Virus record (IMG/VR): IMGVR_UViG_3300010370_000089
Span: 1 to 38,367 of that record
Source of the DNA: a virus
DNA length: 38,367 bases
Reading direction: 5' to 3' (one strand)
The position numbers and the translations under genes are program-made. Positions within the stretch are counted from its first letter, which is position 1; each line of letters begins with the position of its first letter. This document shows positions 32,038 to 38,366 of this stretch, piece after piece. Under the pieces are notes generated by a model that was given only the letters and a program-made list of their open reading frames with translations, made no database searches and was not told where the DNA came from.

Positions 32038-32885
32038 GAGTTTGAGAAGTTAAATTCGTTAGGGTTTACCATGACCCAAAAAGTATTTTCACTTTTCATC
32101 ACCCCGACTTCTGGCACGAAGGTGCCCATCTCACACAACCTCAACATAGCGATTGGTTGTTGGATGTTCTGAGGCGCTTGAATCAAGTGCTCATACACCC
32201 GTGAGCCTACCGGCCTATCTTTATCCCTCGGCCAACTTACTAACAGTGATTGATCAGGTTGAATGATCGCTAACATGAACACGTTCTGGATTTGTTTTCG
32301 CCGCGCTGCTTCTTGGTGTAGCTCAATGCCACGCGCCGCTATTTCTCTAAACTCATTAGACTGAAACTCAACACCTATGCTCTGCAAATACATGATCTCT
32401 TTGGCTAACACGCTATCACGTACTTTGCTACTAATTTCACGGAACTCCGATCTGGGAACGTCTATCCAACGCTCGTGATCATCATCTGGGATATCCATCT
32501 CCTTGATAAGTTCGGGCGCGGTGTACGGCAACGCAAACTGACGCATGAATCCGAGCATCTTCTTCGGATCACTGGTGTAGTGCATGTGGAAGTTGACGTT
32601 TTGACGACTGTATTTTTGATTTGTAATCAACCGAGAATACAAACCAATTGCCAAACGACCTTTTCTGTCCGTAGTGCCGTCAAACCCAAGCTGCGCAATC
32701 ACTCCAAAGGCGTCTCTGCGAAATGTATTGGTCGGAAACCGACTGTCAATAAAAACTACCTTCTCGGTGTCCTGTGGGGATTGCCTCACGATGACCGGAA
32801 ACCGACTCACTTGCACCCGACGGTAGTCCGTCAAAAGTTGTTTGATAGTGGGATGTATGTCATCCCTTATGTCTAATGTCAGCAT
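32034..32885 (-). CDS. Hypothetical protein of the AAA+/VWA operon
   Basis: A 283-residue protein starting at ATG 32885 with AAAGGAGAGTGCA upstream; an ORF start 7 codons earlier would lie in the dyad. Beginning MLTLDIRDDIHPTIKQLLTD, it has an N-terminal domain (to about 110) with strands and NFHMHYTSDPKKMLGFM, a helical middle (ELHQEAARRKQIQNVFML), and a C-terminal strand-rich part with SLLVSWPRDKDRP and FWVMVNP. No family is recognised. Its place as the last gene of the AAA+/VWA operon suggests it is a substrate or partner. Confidence 0.5.
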   Translation of the reverse strand: MLTLDIRDDIHPTIKQLLTDYRRVQVSRFPVIVRQSPQDTEKVVFIDSRFPTNTFRRDAFGVIAQLGFDGTTDRKGRLAIGLYSRLITNQKYSRQNVNFHMHYTSDPKKMLGFMRQFALPYTAPELIKEMDIPDDDHERWIDVPRSEFREISSKVRDSVLAKEIMYLQSIGVEFQSNEFREIAARGIELHQEAARRKQIQNVFMLAIIQPDQSLLVSWPRDKDRPVGSRVYEHLIQAPQNIQQPIAMLRLCEMGTFVPEVGVMKSENTFWVMVNPNEFNFSNS

Positions 32886-32899
32886 TGCGCTCTCCTTTA

Positions 32900-32913
32900 T
32901 TAACACCTGTTAA
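32900..32913 (-). promoter_or_regulatory. TTAAC-N4-GTTAA dyad, copy 2
   Basis: TTAAC (32900-32904), ACCT, GTTAA (32909-32913), in the 28-base gap between two genes. The leftward ribosome binding site (AGGAG) lies outside it, 14 bases separating the dyad from ATG 32885. Confidence 0.6.
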
Positions 32914-33780
32914 TCAAAACATCCCAAGGATTTCATCAACCCTGGCTTTGGTTTGCAGTCGCAACTCGTCACTTTTGCGCAGGTCATCTGCGCGAGTGCC
33001 ATTGATCGCTGCCTCCAACGCCTGTCGTGCCTTCTCCAACTTAACGTCATTTGTCACGTTAAGCTTTGTGAGCAGTTCACATAACTCGTTTGCATTCGTT
33101 ATCAGCGAGTCACGGAACAGCTTCGTATGGTTAAGCCCTTCCTTCGTTTCACGTGGAACTTCAGCGTTACTCAACTTGTCGCTCATATGCTTCAAGCATT
33201 CATGCAGCCGCTCCCACGTATCCTTCATGGCTTCGTTCAACCGATCGTCGTAAAACTTCTGATACTGCTCTTGCAACTCAGCCTTACCGGCCTCACTCAC
33301 GTCGATGCGGAAGTCGCCCACCTCTGGCACTGGCAAGAACACATACTTAAATTTGAACTTGCCTTCCAACTTGTCTACAACGGGATACTCTTCAGCATCG
33401 AACAAGTCGCCCAACTGAAACGCTGCGGCGCTCACCAGTGTCGGGTACTCAGCCAAGAAACTACTTACCGCATCGTTGAACTGATCTTCGTAGTCATTTA
33501 GTATGGCTTTGTAGTCAAAGAAGTTCTTCATTGGCAACAAACGTGAACCGCCGTCCGACCACGGCAACGTCTGCGCGTAGTGCCATGTCCGTATCATGCC
33601 AACCAACTTTTGCAGATTATCGAGCTTCTGCGTACCGGCAAGAAGTTTCTTGTGGTAGTTGCCACCCTTCGCCTTGGTGTTCTTGGCGGCGTCGATCTCG
33701 TCAGAGACCTTCTTGTCCATCTTGCGACCTGTCCATACACTGATGTTCAAGTCAACCAACATTGCGCTGTTCTGAATCAT
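32914..33780 (-). CDS. DUF3150-like protein of the AAA+/VWA operon
   Basis: A 288-residue protein. The sequence LNISVWTGRKMDKKVSDEID, then NYHKKLLAGTQKLDNLQKLV, HYAQTLPWSDGGSRLLPMKN, and YVFLPVPEVGDFRIDV matches in order the conserved blocks I remember for DUF3150, a family found beside MoxR/CobS-type ATPases and VWA genes in phages and plasmids. The second half is a long helical region (about 165-285), perhaps a coiled coil. Its function is unknown; it is probably a structural partner or a substrate of the AAA+/VWA pair. The ATG follows GGAGTGCAATC. Confidence 0.6.
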   Translation of the reverse strand: MIQNSAMLVDLNISVWTGRKMDKKVSDEIDAAKNTKAKGGNYHKKLLAGTQKLDNLQKLVGMIRTWHYAQTLPWSDGGSRLLPMKNFFDYKAILNDYEDQFNDAVSSFLAEYPTLVSAAAFQLGDLFDAEEYPVVDKLEGKFKFKYVFLPVPEVGDFRIDVSEAGKAELQEQYQKFYDDRLNEAMKDTWERLHECLKHMSDKLSNAEVPRETKEGLNHTKLFRDSLITNANELCELLTKLNVTNDVKLEKARQALEAAINGTRADDLRKSDELRLQTKARVDEILGMF

Positions 33781-33796
33781 GATTGCACTCCATTTG

Positions 33797-33810
33797 TTAA
33801 CAACTGTTAA
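33797..33810 (-). promoter_or_regulatory. TTAAC-N4-GTTAA dyad, copy 3
   Basis: TTAAC (33797-33801), AACT, GTTAA (33806-33810). It covers the stop codon of the preceding small gene and lies 16 bases upstream of ATG 33780. The right-hand flank also completes GTTAAC on the other side. Confidence 0.6.
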
Positions 33811-34013
33811 TACGTTTGTGATGCGTCAAGTAGCTTAGCCATAGCTATAGCTTCTTCTTTGGTCATCTGCCCATACTTCTTTAAACATCTTTCATTGGTG
33901 TCTCCTATCAATGTGGGATAGTGAAGCACTATATCCACGGCTACAAACCTATCGGGCATGTGCACTTTGTCAAAGTGCTCCGATATGGACCAACCTTTTG
34001 CATTAATTGACAT
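33807..34013 (-). CDS. Small hypothetical protein between VWA and DUF3150-like genes
   Basis: A 68-residue protein from ATG 34013, overlapping the end of the VWA gene by 11 bases. It begins MSINAKGWSISEHFDKVHMP, has a strand DRFVAVDIVLHYPTLIGDT and a C-terminal helix KYGQMTKEEAIAMAKLLDAS. No known family. Its position inside the AAA+/VWA operon suggests a shared role. Confidence 0.5.
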   Translation of the reverse strand: MSINAKGWSISEHFDKVHMPDRFVAVDIVLHYPTLIGDTNERCLKKYGQMTKEEAIAMAKLLDASQTY

Positions 34014-35214
34014 GTACGGTTTTACCAATTCCCGCCACCACTTCCGTCGTGATGCCCCACAGGGTAGGGCACGGCCAACCATCACCCCAACTGCTAACAT
34101 ATCCGTCAGTCAGAATAACGGCGCACTCGGCTTTGATCTTGTGATTCTTGATATGCTCAACGATGCACTGCGGGTCAGTACCTCCACCGCCACGCGGTTT
34201 AGTGCTAGACAGCAAGTTGTCCAACTGATTCTGCTCGTACTTCTCGTGCTGACATATGCGCGTGTCCCAATACAACAAGTCGATACCATCGGGTCGGACA
34301 GTCTCACATATCTTCTTAACCTCACCCAAGAACTGACTGATCTCCTCCGCACCGATCGAACCCGACATATCGATGCCTAGCACGATGCGTCCCACGGATT
34401 CACCAACAGAGCTTGGCATATAAACATCTTGATCAATCCACCTACGGGATGGTCGGCGCCAAGTGCTCTGGTCCTTGTCCATGCAGAACGATGTCACGAA
34501 CTCACGCAACGCTTCACGCCAATCAACTTTTGCTTCAGTCAGTTCGGCGATCTCTCGTGGCACGTTTGCGCTCATCTTTCCTGCTAAGATAGCGCCCTGT
34601 CTCAACGCCTGATCAACATCTCGTGCTAACTGCTCACGCTCTTCGTTGGTCATATCCTTTGCGCTTTCCCAATCATGCTCATCGAACCCGCCCATCTCGT
34701 TACCATCACTGATAGGAACGTCTTGACCCTCGGGATTACCAACAGTCTTGATATGAATCGAATTTTTGTCATCCGCTTCCTTCTTAAGTCTGCGGAATAT
34801 CTCACCGGCATCAAGACCACGGAACTTGAAGTCAAGCAACGCCGAGTCAGGTAACTTGACATCTACACCGGCGGGATCGCTGTCGTGTATCAAAATGTTG
34901 ATCACAAAATCGCACGCGATGTTCGCCAACTGCGGCCACTCCTTGTACAAGTGTTGCCACACAGTCGTATGACGGAACGCCTTGTGCAAGTTCTCGTGCA
35001 GGATGACGGCACGCCTCTCCTTGTCTGACAACTTATCAACAAACGCCCGACCGTACTGTGTATCCCGCCCGTTGGTACACGCAGTGGGCGTCTCGTCGTC
35101 TACCACAGTCTTGCCTAGCATCAGGATGCCTGAGTACAGACAATACTTGGGGTTCTTCATGAGCCACACGTGATCCTTCTGGATACGCTGCTCAACGCTG
35201 AGTGTATTAGCCAT
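34003..35214 (-). CDS. VWA-domain protein with HExxH metal site, partner of the AAA+ ATPase
   Basis: A 403-residue protein. The N-terminal part resembles the metallopeptidase-like domain that precedes VWA-like domains (DUF2201 type): H73-E74-N-L-H77 with H82, then NIACDFVIN (about 98-106). The C-terminal VWA has a MIDAS site DMSGS (D282, S284, S286), T346-D347 after a Gly run, and LTDG (D370). The middle is acidic and helical. AAA+ plus VWA proteins (CobS/CobT, RavA/ViaA, MoxR/VWA) work as chaperone-like machines; here the pair would remodel some virus or host complex. The start has an AGGAG site inside the dyad at 35218-35231. Confidence 0.75.
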   Translation of the reverse strand: MANTLSVEQRIQKDHVWLMKNPKYCLYSGILMLGKTVVDDETPTACTNGRDTQYGRAFVDKLSDKERRAVILHENLHKAFRHTTVWQHLYKEWPQLANIACDFVINILIHDSDPAGVDVKLPDSALLDFKFRGLDAGEIFRRLKKEADDKNSIHIKTVGNPEGQDVPISDGNEMGGFDEHDWESAKDMTNEEREQLARDVDQALRQGAILAGKMSANVPREIAELTEAKVDWREALREFVTSFCMDKDQSTWRRPSRRWIDQDVYMPSSVGESVGRIVLGIDMSGSIGAEEISQFLGEVKKICETVRPDGIDLLYWDTRICQHEKYEQNQLDNLLSSTKPRGGGGTDPQCIVEHIKNHKIKAECAVILTDGYVSSWGDGWPCPTLWGITTEVVAGIGKTVHVN

Positions 35215-35217
35215 TTA

Positions 35218-35231
35218 TTAACTCCTGTTAA
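35218..35231 (-). promoter_or_regulatory. TTAAC-N4-GTTAA dyad, copy 4, carrying the ribosome binding site
   Basis: TTAAC (35218-35222), TCCT, GTTAA (35227-35231). On the leftward RNA this is UUAAC-AGGA-GUUAA, then UAA and the VWA-protein start codon. The AGGAG site occupies the loop and first base of the right arm of a 5-bp stem. Confidence 0.7.
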
Positions 35232-35237
35232 TGTGTT

Positions 35238-36332
35238 TCAGAACAACCACTGGTTAGCAAGTGCCCAGTCTTTGAACTCTTTGTTCATCACGCAGAACGC
35301 TTGCTTGGCGGGTGACTTCATCACGCTCGTTGCAAACAACGCTTGCCACTCCTTGTCCATACGTTGCAGATAAGGCATCCACTTGGCAAGTGAATCTTTC
35401 TCCACCCGAGCGATAGCAGAGAACACCAAGATACACCGAGCTACCGCATCATCTGGCAACTTGGCATTCTTTGGATCGTTGAGAATCTGCTCCCATGTCG
35501 GCAACTTGTCCACCACAGTGAAGAACGCTTGCATGTCACGGCTTGCACTCTCACCGATAGTGCCAGTCAGCAGACTGATGGTCAGCGCATCACCCAACTC
35601 AGCCCTACGCTTGGCAATGTGACTCGCCTTCTCAAGCGATCGCGGCGTAACAACAGCACCCATACCCGCTCGTGTCGGGTTGAATATGTACGGGTTGTCC
35701 TTCTGGCTAGGGTCAGTGTAACTTGCCAGTGCATGCGGGAACTGCTTGACCCACGCGATAATCTCAGGAGCGATGTTGTTACTGATCGCCCATTCAATCC
35801 ACTCGTCATGGTCAGGCTTACGCACGGTCACCAACGCTACACGGTTACGCGCATGAGCTTCGAGCATGTCACCAACGCCATCCGACAATAAGTTGGTAGT
35901 ACCAAACACAATCGACCCCGCCGGAAGATACTCATCACCGATCCGTTGCTCTAGCATGAGAGTCAAGAGCACATTCTTGACCGCCTTCATCGCCTTGCCG
36001 ATCTCGTCAAGCATGATGATCACAGGCTTGCCAGTGTGAAACTTGAACCGAGCGTTAGGCGCGAACTTCGTCACTCGCTTATTAACACCTGTTAACTCGT
36101 CAGTGTAGGTCTCGGTAAACGGCAGAGCGAAGTCACCAAGATCAAGCAAGGTACAGTCGATGTACGCTACCTCGTGACTCGGATACTGACTCTGCAACAC
36201 CTTGAGCATCGCAGACTTACCGATGCCGGGCTCGCCCTGACCGATGATGGTCACATTACTACCCACTACACCGATGCCTTGGGCAAACTCTTTGAGGGAC
36301 ACCGAGTGTCCAAAGTTGATTACTGATGCCAT
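35238..36332 (-). CDS. MoxR/CobS-like AAA+ ATPase
   Basis: A 364-residue AAA+ protein. Walker A is GEPGIGKS (K39, S40), Walker B IIMLDE (D109, E110), sensor 1 GTTN (N147), and R162/R164 in AHARNR are candidate arginine fingers. This order and the LDEI-K phrase fit the MoxR/CobS branch. It presumably forms a hexameric ring that acts with the VWA protein encoded immediately after it. It is the first gene after a consensus promoter and has CAGGAGAGTGCAAC before ATG. One copy of the dyad lies in its coding part (36082-36095, LTGVNK at 80-85). Confidence 0.82.
   Translation of the reverse strand: MASVINFGHSVSLKEFAQGIGVVGSNVTIIGQGEPGIGKSAMLKVLQSQYPSHEVAYIDCTLLDLGDFALPFTETYTDELTGVNKRVTKFAPNARFKFHTGKPVIIMLDEIGKAMKAVKNVLLTLMLEQRIGDEYLPAGSIVFGTTNLLSDGVGDMLEAHARNRVALVTVRKPDHDEWIEWAISNNIAPEIIAWVKQFPHALASYTDPSQKDNPYIFNPTRAGMGAVVTPRSLEKASHIAKRRAELGDALTISLLTGTIGESASRDMQAFFTVVDKLPTWEQILNDPKNAKLPDDAVARCILVFSAIARVEKDSLAKWMPYLQRMDKEWQALFATSVMKSPAKQAFCVMNKEFKDWALANQWLF
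36082..36095 (-). promoter_or_regulatory. TTAAC-N4-GTTAA dyad, copy 5 (within the AAA+ gene)
   Basis: TTAAC (36082-36086), ACCT, GTTAA (36091-36095). It is embedded in codons 80-85 of the ATPase, in the same frame as the embedded copy at 31505 (L-T-x-V-N-K in both). Confidence 0.5.
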
Positions 36333-36356
36333 GTTGCACTCTCCTGTTGTCGCTGA

Positions 36357-36370
36357 TTAACAGCGGTTAA
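36357..36370 (-). promoter_or_regulatory. TTAAC-N4-GTTAA dyad, copy 6
   Basis: TTAAC (36357-36361), AGCG, GTTAA (36366-36370), 24 bases before the ATPase start codon in the leader of the consensus promoter. It is separate from the ribosome binding site. The central four bases differ from the AGG core of the other copies. Confidence 0.6.
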
Positions 36371-36393
36371 TAAATCTGCACTCTCGTACTTCA

Positions 36394-36420
36394 TAACAGT
36401 TGGTAACTCTACCACTGTTA
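36394..36420 (-). promoter_or_regulatory. Inverted repeat at the start of the AAA+ operon transcript
   Basis: TAACAGT-T-GGTA (36394-36405, one bulged T) pairs with TACCACTGTTA (36410-36420) around a four-base centre. It begins near the expected transcription start of the promoter at 36426-36454. It could be an operator or the first hairpin of the mRNA. The arm end TAACAG resembles one half of the TTAAC-N4-GTTAA dyads. Confidence 0.5.
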
Positions 36421-36425
36421 CACAT

Positions 36426-36454
36426 ATTATAACATAAGGCTAGCCCCATGTCAA
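36426..36454 (-). promoter_or_regulatory. Perfect consensus sigma70 promoter of the AAA+/VWA operon
   Basis: Leftward TTGACA (36454-36449), a 17-base spacer, and TATAAT (36431-36426): all twelve consensus positions match. The start of transcription should be near 36419, giving a leader of about 85 nt. The spacer holds an 8-bp palindrome GGCTAGCC (36438-36445), and an inverted repeat follows at the start site, so strong regulation is likely. Confidence 0.85.
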
Positions 36455-36489
36455 GCTTTCTGATTCATTTTTTAAGTCCACGTCCTCCT

Positions 36490-37401
36490 TCAAACCACTT
36501 TGCTCAGTGGCTTAGATGTTGAATCTACTTCAACAACGTCGTGTATATCGCCGAACTTCTCAATCCATGCATATATGCGGCGCTTCACCCTGGCAAAGTC
36601 TAGCTTGAAGTCATAGTACGAAGTATTGTGTGTCATGGTTCTGCCTTGCCACTCAAACGCGGACTCAACCCTCTCCGCTACCCGCCTGTCGGTGTACCCA
36701 AATACGTCCACCGAACTACACAACACATGCAGATACTCTGCTTCGGGCTCGGGCTGTTCAGCCAAACTTAACAACTTCTCGTATATTTGCTTATCACTTC
36801 CCCTGAACGGATATTTGAATTTGTTAGCGCGTTCGTCCCATCCGACTACTTGCTTGCGAGTCTCGTGCATCACCCAACCGTCACTCATGGTAAGAAATGC
36901 TTTGGTCCATGCCAAGAACGCTACAACTGGTTGTCGGGCAGCCTTTGCTTTCTTTCGATTGACAACTTGTTTCTTGATCTTGAACGTCTCATCGGGTTTG
37001 TAGTCGTTATATCCTACCCACTTGAACCGCACAGGTTCTGACCCAAGCGGATACAACTTGTTCCGATCCTCTTCGGTTGAACTGCTACTGGTGCGCACCC
37101 ACAGCTTATTGTTCTGCTTGAAGCAACTAAACGGGCTATGTATGTGGATGAACTCAGCCGTTGTCGGCGTCGCCCAACCTCCGATATGCACAACTACATC
37201 ACCGTTTGGGTGATACTCAACAACATCAGTCTTGTGCAGCGTGGCGCAATATGCGAACTGACCGTCGCCCAAATCTTTCCGGGTAACTTGTTCCCAGTCA
37301 CGTCGCCGCTCACCGATCGGTCGCACTTCAACACTACGCCCACGGATGGGCTTAACTTTGTCGAATAACTTCTTGAAATACTCGTAGTTCCTATCGCTCA
37401 T
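36490..37401 (-). CDS. Hypothetical phage protein
   Basis: A 303-residue basic protein. The N-terminal half has RPIGERRRDWEQVTRKD, then AYCATLHKTDVVEYHPNGDV, then GGWATPTTAEFIH and NNKLWVRTS, an arrangement of strands seen in many phage proteins of unknown role. The second half is helical and Lys/Arg-rich (KIKKQVVNRKKAKAARQ, then RVKRRIYAWIEKFGDIHDVV). Nucleic-acid binding is possible. The AGGAG site lies inside the dyad at 37405-37418. Confidence 0.55.
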   Translation of the reverse strand: MSDRNYEYFKKLFDKVKPIRGRSVEVRPIGERRRDWEQVTRKDLGDGQFAYCATLHKTDVVEYHPNGDVVVHIGGWATPTTAEFIHIHSPFSCFKQNNKLWVRTSSSSTEEDRNKLYPLGSEPVRFKWVGYNDYKPDETFKIKKQVVNRKKAKAARQPVVAFLAWTKAFLTMSDGWVMHETRKQVVGWDERANKFKYPFRGSDKQIYEKLLSLAEQPEPEAEYLHVLCSSVDVFGYTDRRVAERVESAFEWQGRTMTHNTSYYDFKLDFARVKRRIYAWIEKFGDIHDVVEVDSTSKPLSKVV

Positions 37402-37404
37402 TTA

Positions 37405-37418
37405 TTAACTCCTGTTAA
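37405..37418 (-). promoter_or_regulatory. TTAAC-N4-GTTAA dyad, copy 7, carrying the ribosome binding site
   Basis: TTAAC (37405-37409), TCCT, GTTAA (37414-37418). The arrangement is identical to the copy at 35218: dyad, TAA, ATG 37401. Just upstream lies a perfect 8-bp hairpin AATCAAAC/GTTTGATT (37417-37436) with a four-base loop. Confidence 0.7.
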
Positions 37419-37436
37419 TCAAACTTGGGTTTGATT
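37417..37436 (-). other. Perfect 8-bp hairpin between two genes
   Basis: AATCAAAC (37417-37424), TTGG, GTTTGATT (37429-37436). It lies after the stop of the phosphatase gene and overlaps the dyad that holds the next ribosome binding site. No T-tract follows in the leftward direction, so it is more likely an RNA-processing or regulatory stem than a terminator. Confidence 0.45.
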
Positions 37437-37444
37437 CGCTCAGA

Positions 37445-37900
37445 TTAAAAGTTGCCTTCTGCCACTTGGAAACAAGTAAGCCCATTGCGCCTCCACATAT
37501 CGACCACTTGCTGCCGGTCGTCGAGCACGAACATCACCCGCTCTTTGTCTATGTGTTGGTCAAGGATCTCCTGCTTGACGATGTAGTCGGCGCGATGATC
37601 CCCATCCTTACGCATGAGCAGGATGTAGTCGTCACTCCCAAACCCACAGTATTCCCGTAGCCACCACACAGTGTCTTCCCTGCATCGATCGGGTCTGCCT
37701 GAGCAAAAGATAATCTTGAAGGGCACCGGCTCTCGATTGAGTAACGCATCCAAAACAAACAGCACCGGCACGTTAATCTCGTCCTTGCGTATACCTGCGT
37801 AGAACATATCCCAGTTCTTTGGCTTGTCTCGCACGTAGTGCACCCTATGCTCGCAGTTGGCGAGCGTTCCGTCCAAGTCGCAGATGATTGTGTCTTTCAT
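37445..37900 (-). CDS. HAD phosphatase, PNKP 3'-phosphatase type
   Basis: A 151-residue haloacid-dehalogenase hydrolase. Motif I DLDGT (D8, D10, T12), motif II CSGRPDRCRE (S67, R69), a Lys in DYIVKQEIL (K109) and motif III VLDDR (D127, D128), followed by MWRRNGLTCFQVAEGNF. This matches the phosphatase half of T4 polynucleotide kinase (PseT), which removes 3'-phosphates from RNA or DNA ends. No kinase domain or RNA ligase gene is seen in the window. Its ATG overlaps the upstream stop (ATGA). Nucleotide phosphatase activity is a less likely alternative. Confidence 0.8.
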   Translation of the reverse strand: MKDTIICDLDGTLANCEHRVHYVRDKPKNWDMFYAGIRKDEINVPVLFVLDALLNREPVPFKIIFCSGRPDRCREDTVWWLREYCGFGSDDYILLMRKDGDHRADYIVKQEILDQHIDKERVMFVLDDRQQVVDMWRRNGLTCFQVAEGNF

Positions 37901-38190
37901 TTCAGTTCCTCCGGTACTTCAACCTCGTCGCCGAGGCGGGATGCCACAAAACACCGCATTGCTGCAATGAGTGGCGTGGGACCATCGCAAAAGATGTCGC
38001 CGTTGTTGCACTCCCATTCGTCTTTGCCGTAACACTTCAAACCGGAAAATTCCTCACGCTCAATGATTGGACCGCCCAGTGCCCAGTTGGTTGAGTAATT
38101 GTCTGTCGTCCAAAACTCTTCTTGCCCATTTGCTAAGGCCACCGCCCAATCAAGGGCAGCACCTTGCAGTTCGCTTGTCTTGATCTTCAT
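37897..38190 (-). CDS. NinX/DUF2591-like phage protein
   Basis: A 97-residue protein from ATG 38190, with AAGGAGAAAGCAA upstream, although the frame stays open upstream. It begins MKIKTSELQGAALDWAVALA, with STNWALGGPIIERE in the middle and TPLIAAMRCFVASRLGDEVE near the end. This set of blocks is the one I know from DUF2591 (NinX-type) proteins of many phages. Function unknown. It overlaps the phosphatase start. Confidence 0.75.
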   Translation of the reverse strand: MKIKTSELQGAALDWAVALANGQEEFWTTDNYSTNWALGGPIIEREEFSGLKCYGKDEWECNNGDIFCDGPTPLIAAMRCFVASRLGDEVEVPEELK

Positions 38191-38201
38191 TTGCTTTCTC
38201 C

Positions 38202-38294
38202 TTACTTCGCTAGGTGTTCGACAAACTGCCACGTCCAGAAGGCTACAACGATGCCAAGCAGGACTGCAGCTAGGATTTCTTTGGTCTTGTTCAT
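38202..38294 (-). CDS. 30-residue single-pass membrane micro-protein
   Basis: A short frame from ATG 38294 to TAA 38204-38202, encoding a protein with a charged start (MNKTKE), one transmembrane segment (ILAAVLLGIVVAFWTW) and a short end (QFVEHLAK). The AGGAG site in the dyad at 38298-38311 is correctly spaced, and the next gene has its own site. It could be a small membrane toxin, a superinfection factor or a lysis modulator; nothing in the sequence decides this. Confidence 0.6.
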   Translation of the reverse strand: MNKTKEILAAVLLGIVVAFWTWQFVEHLAK

Positions 38295-38297
38295 TCA

Positions 38298-38311
38298 TTA
38301 ACTCCTGTTAA
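38298..38311 (-). promoter_or_regulatory. TTAAC-N4-GTTAA dyad, copy 8, carrying the ribosome binding site
   Basis: TTAAC (38298-38302), TCCT, GTTAA (38307-38311), followed by TGA and ATG 38294. It is the third copy with the AGGAG site inside the dyad, here before a membrane micro-protein. The stop codon of a partial upstream gene also lies within it. Confidence 0.7.
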
Positions 38312-38366
38312 TAAAAATCAAATCATCACCTCGTCCAACTGCAACGATGCCAATGACATCCTGAGA
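38298..38366 (-). CDS. C-terminal end of an unidentified gene (partial)
   Basis: An open frame enters from the right edge and ends at TAA 38300-38298, giving 22 residues that finish IVAVGRGDDLIFINRS. The stop falls inside the dyad, as does the stop of the gene before the dyad at 33797. The piece is too short to assign, and other frames are not excluded. Confidence 0.35.
   Translation of the reverse strand, partial: SQDVIGIVAVGRGDDLIFINRS

Noticed and set aside
36455-36489. Orphan AGGAGG after the 303-residue gene as the start of a further small gene
   Set aside because: Frames after it give only 5 or 13 codons with poor spacing to the start, and the region is used by the promoter.
31505-38311. 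CRISPR array formed by the repeated dyads
   Set aside because: The repeats are only 14-16 bp, lie hundreds to thousands of bases apart with genes between, and are placed relative to start codons.
35218-38311. Dyads with AGGA loops as CsrA/RsmE binding sites
   Set aside because: The CsrA core needs A-N-GGA with defined flanks. Here only three of eight copies have GGA, and the spacing differs by one base, so a CsrA operator is not supported, though not formally excluded.
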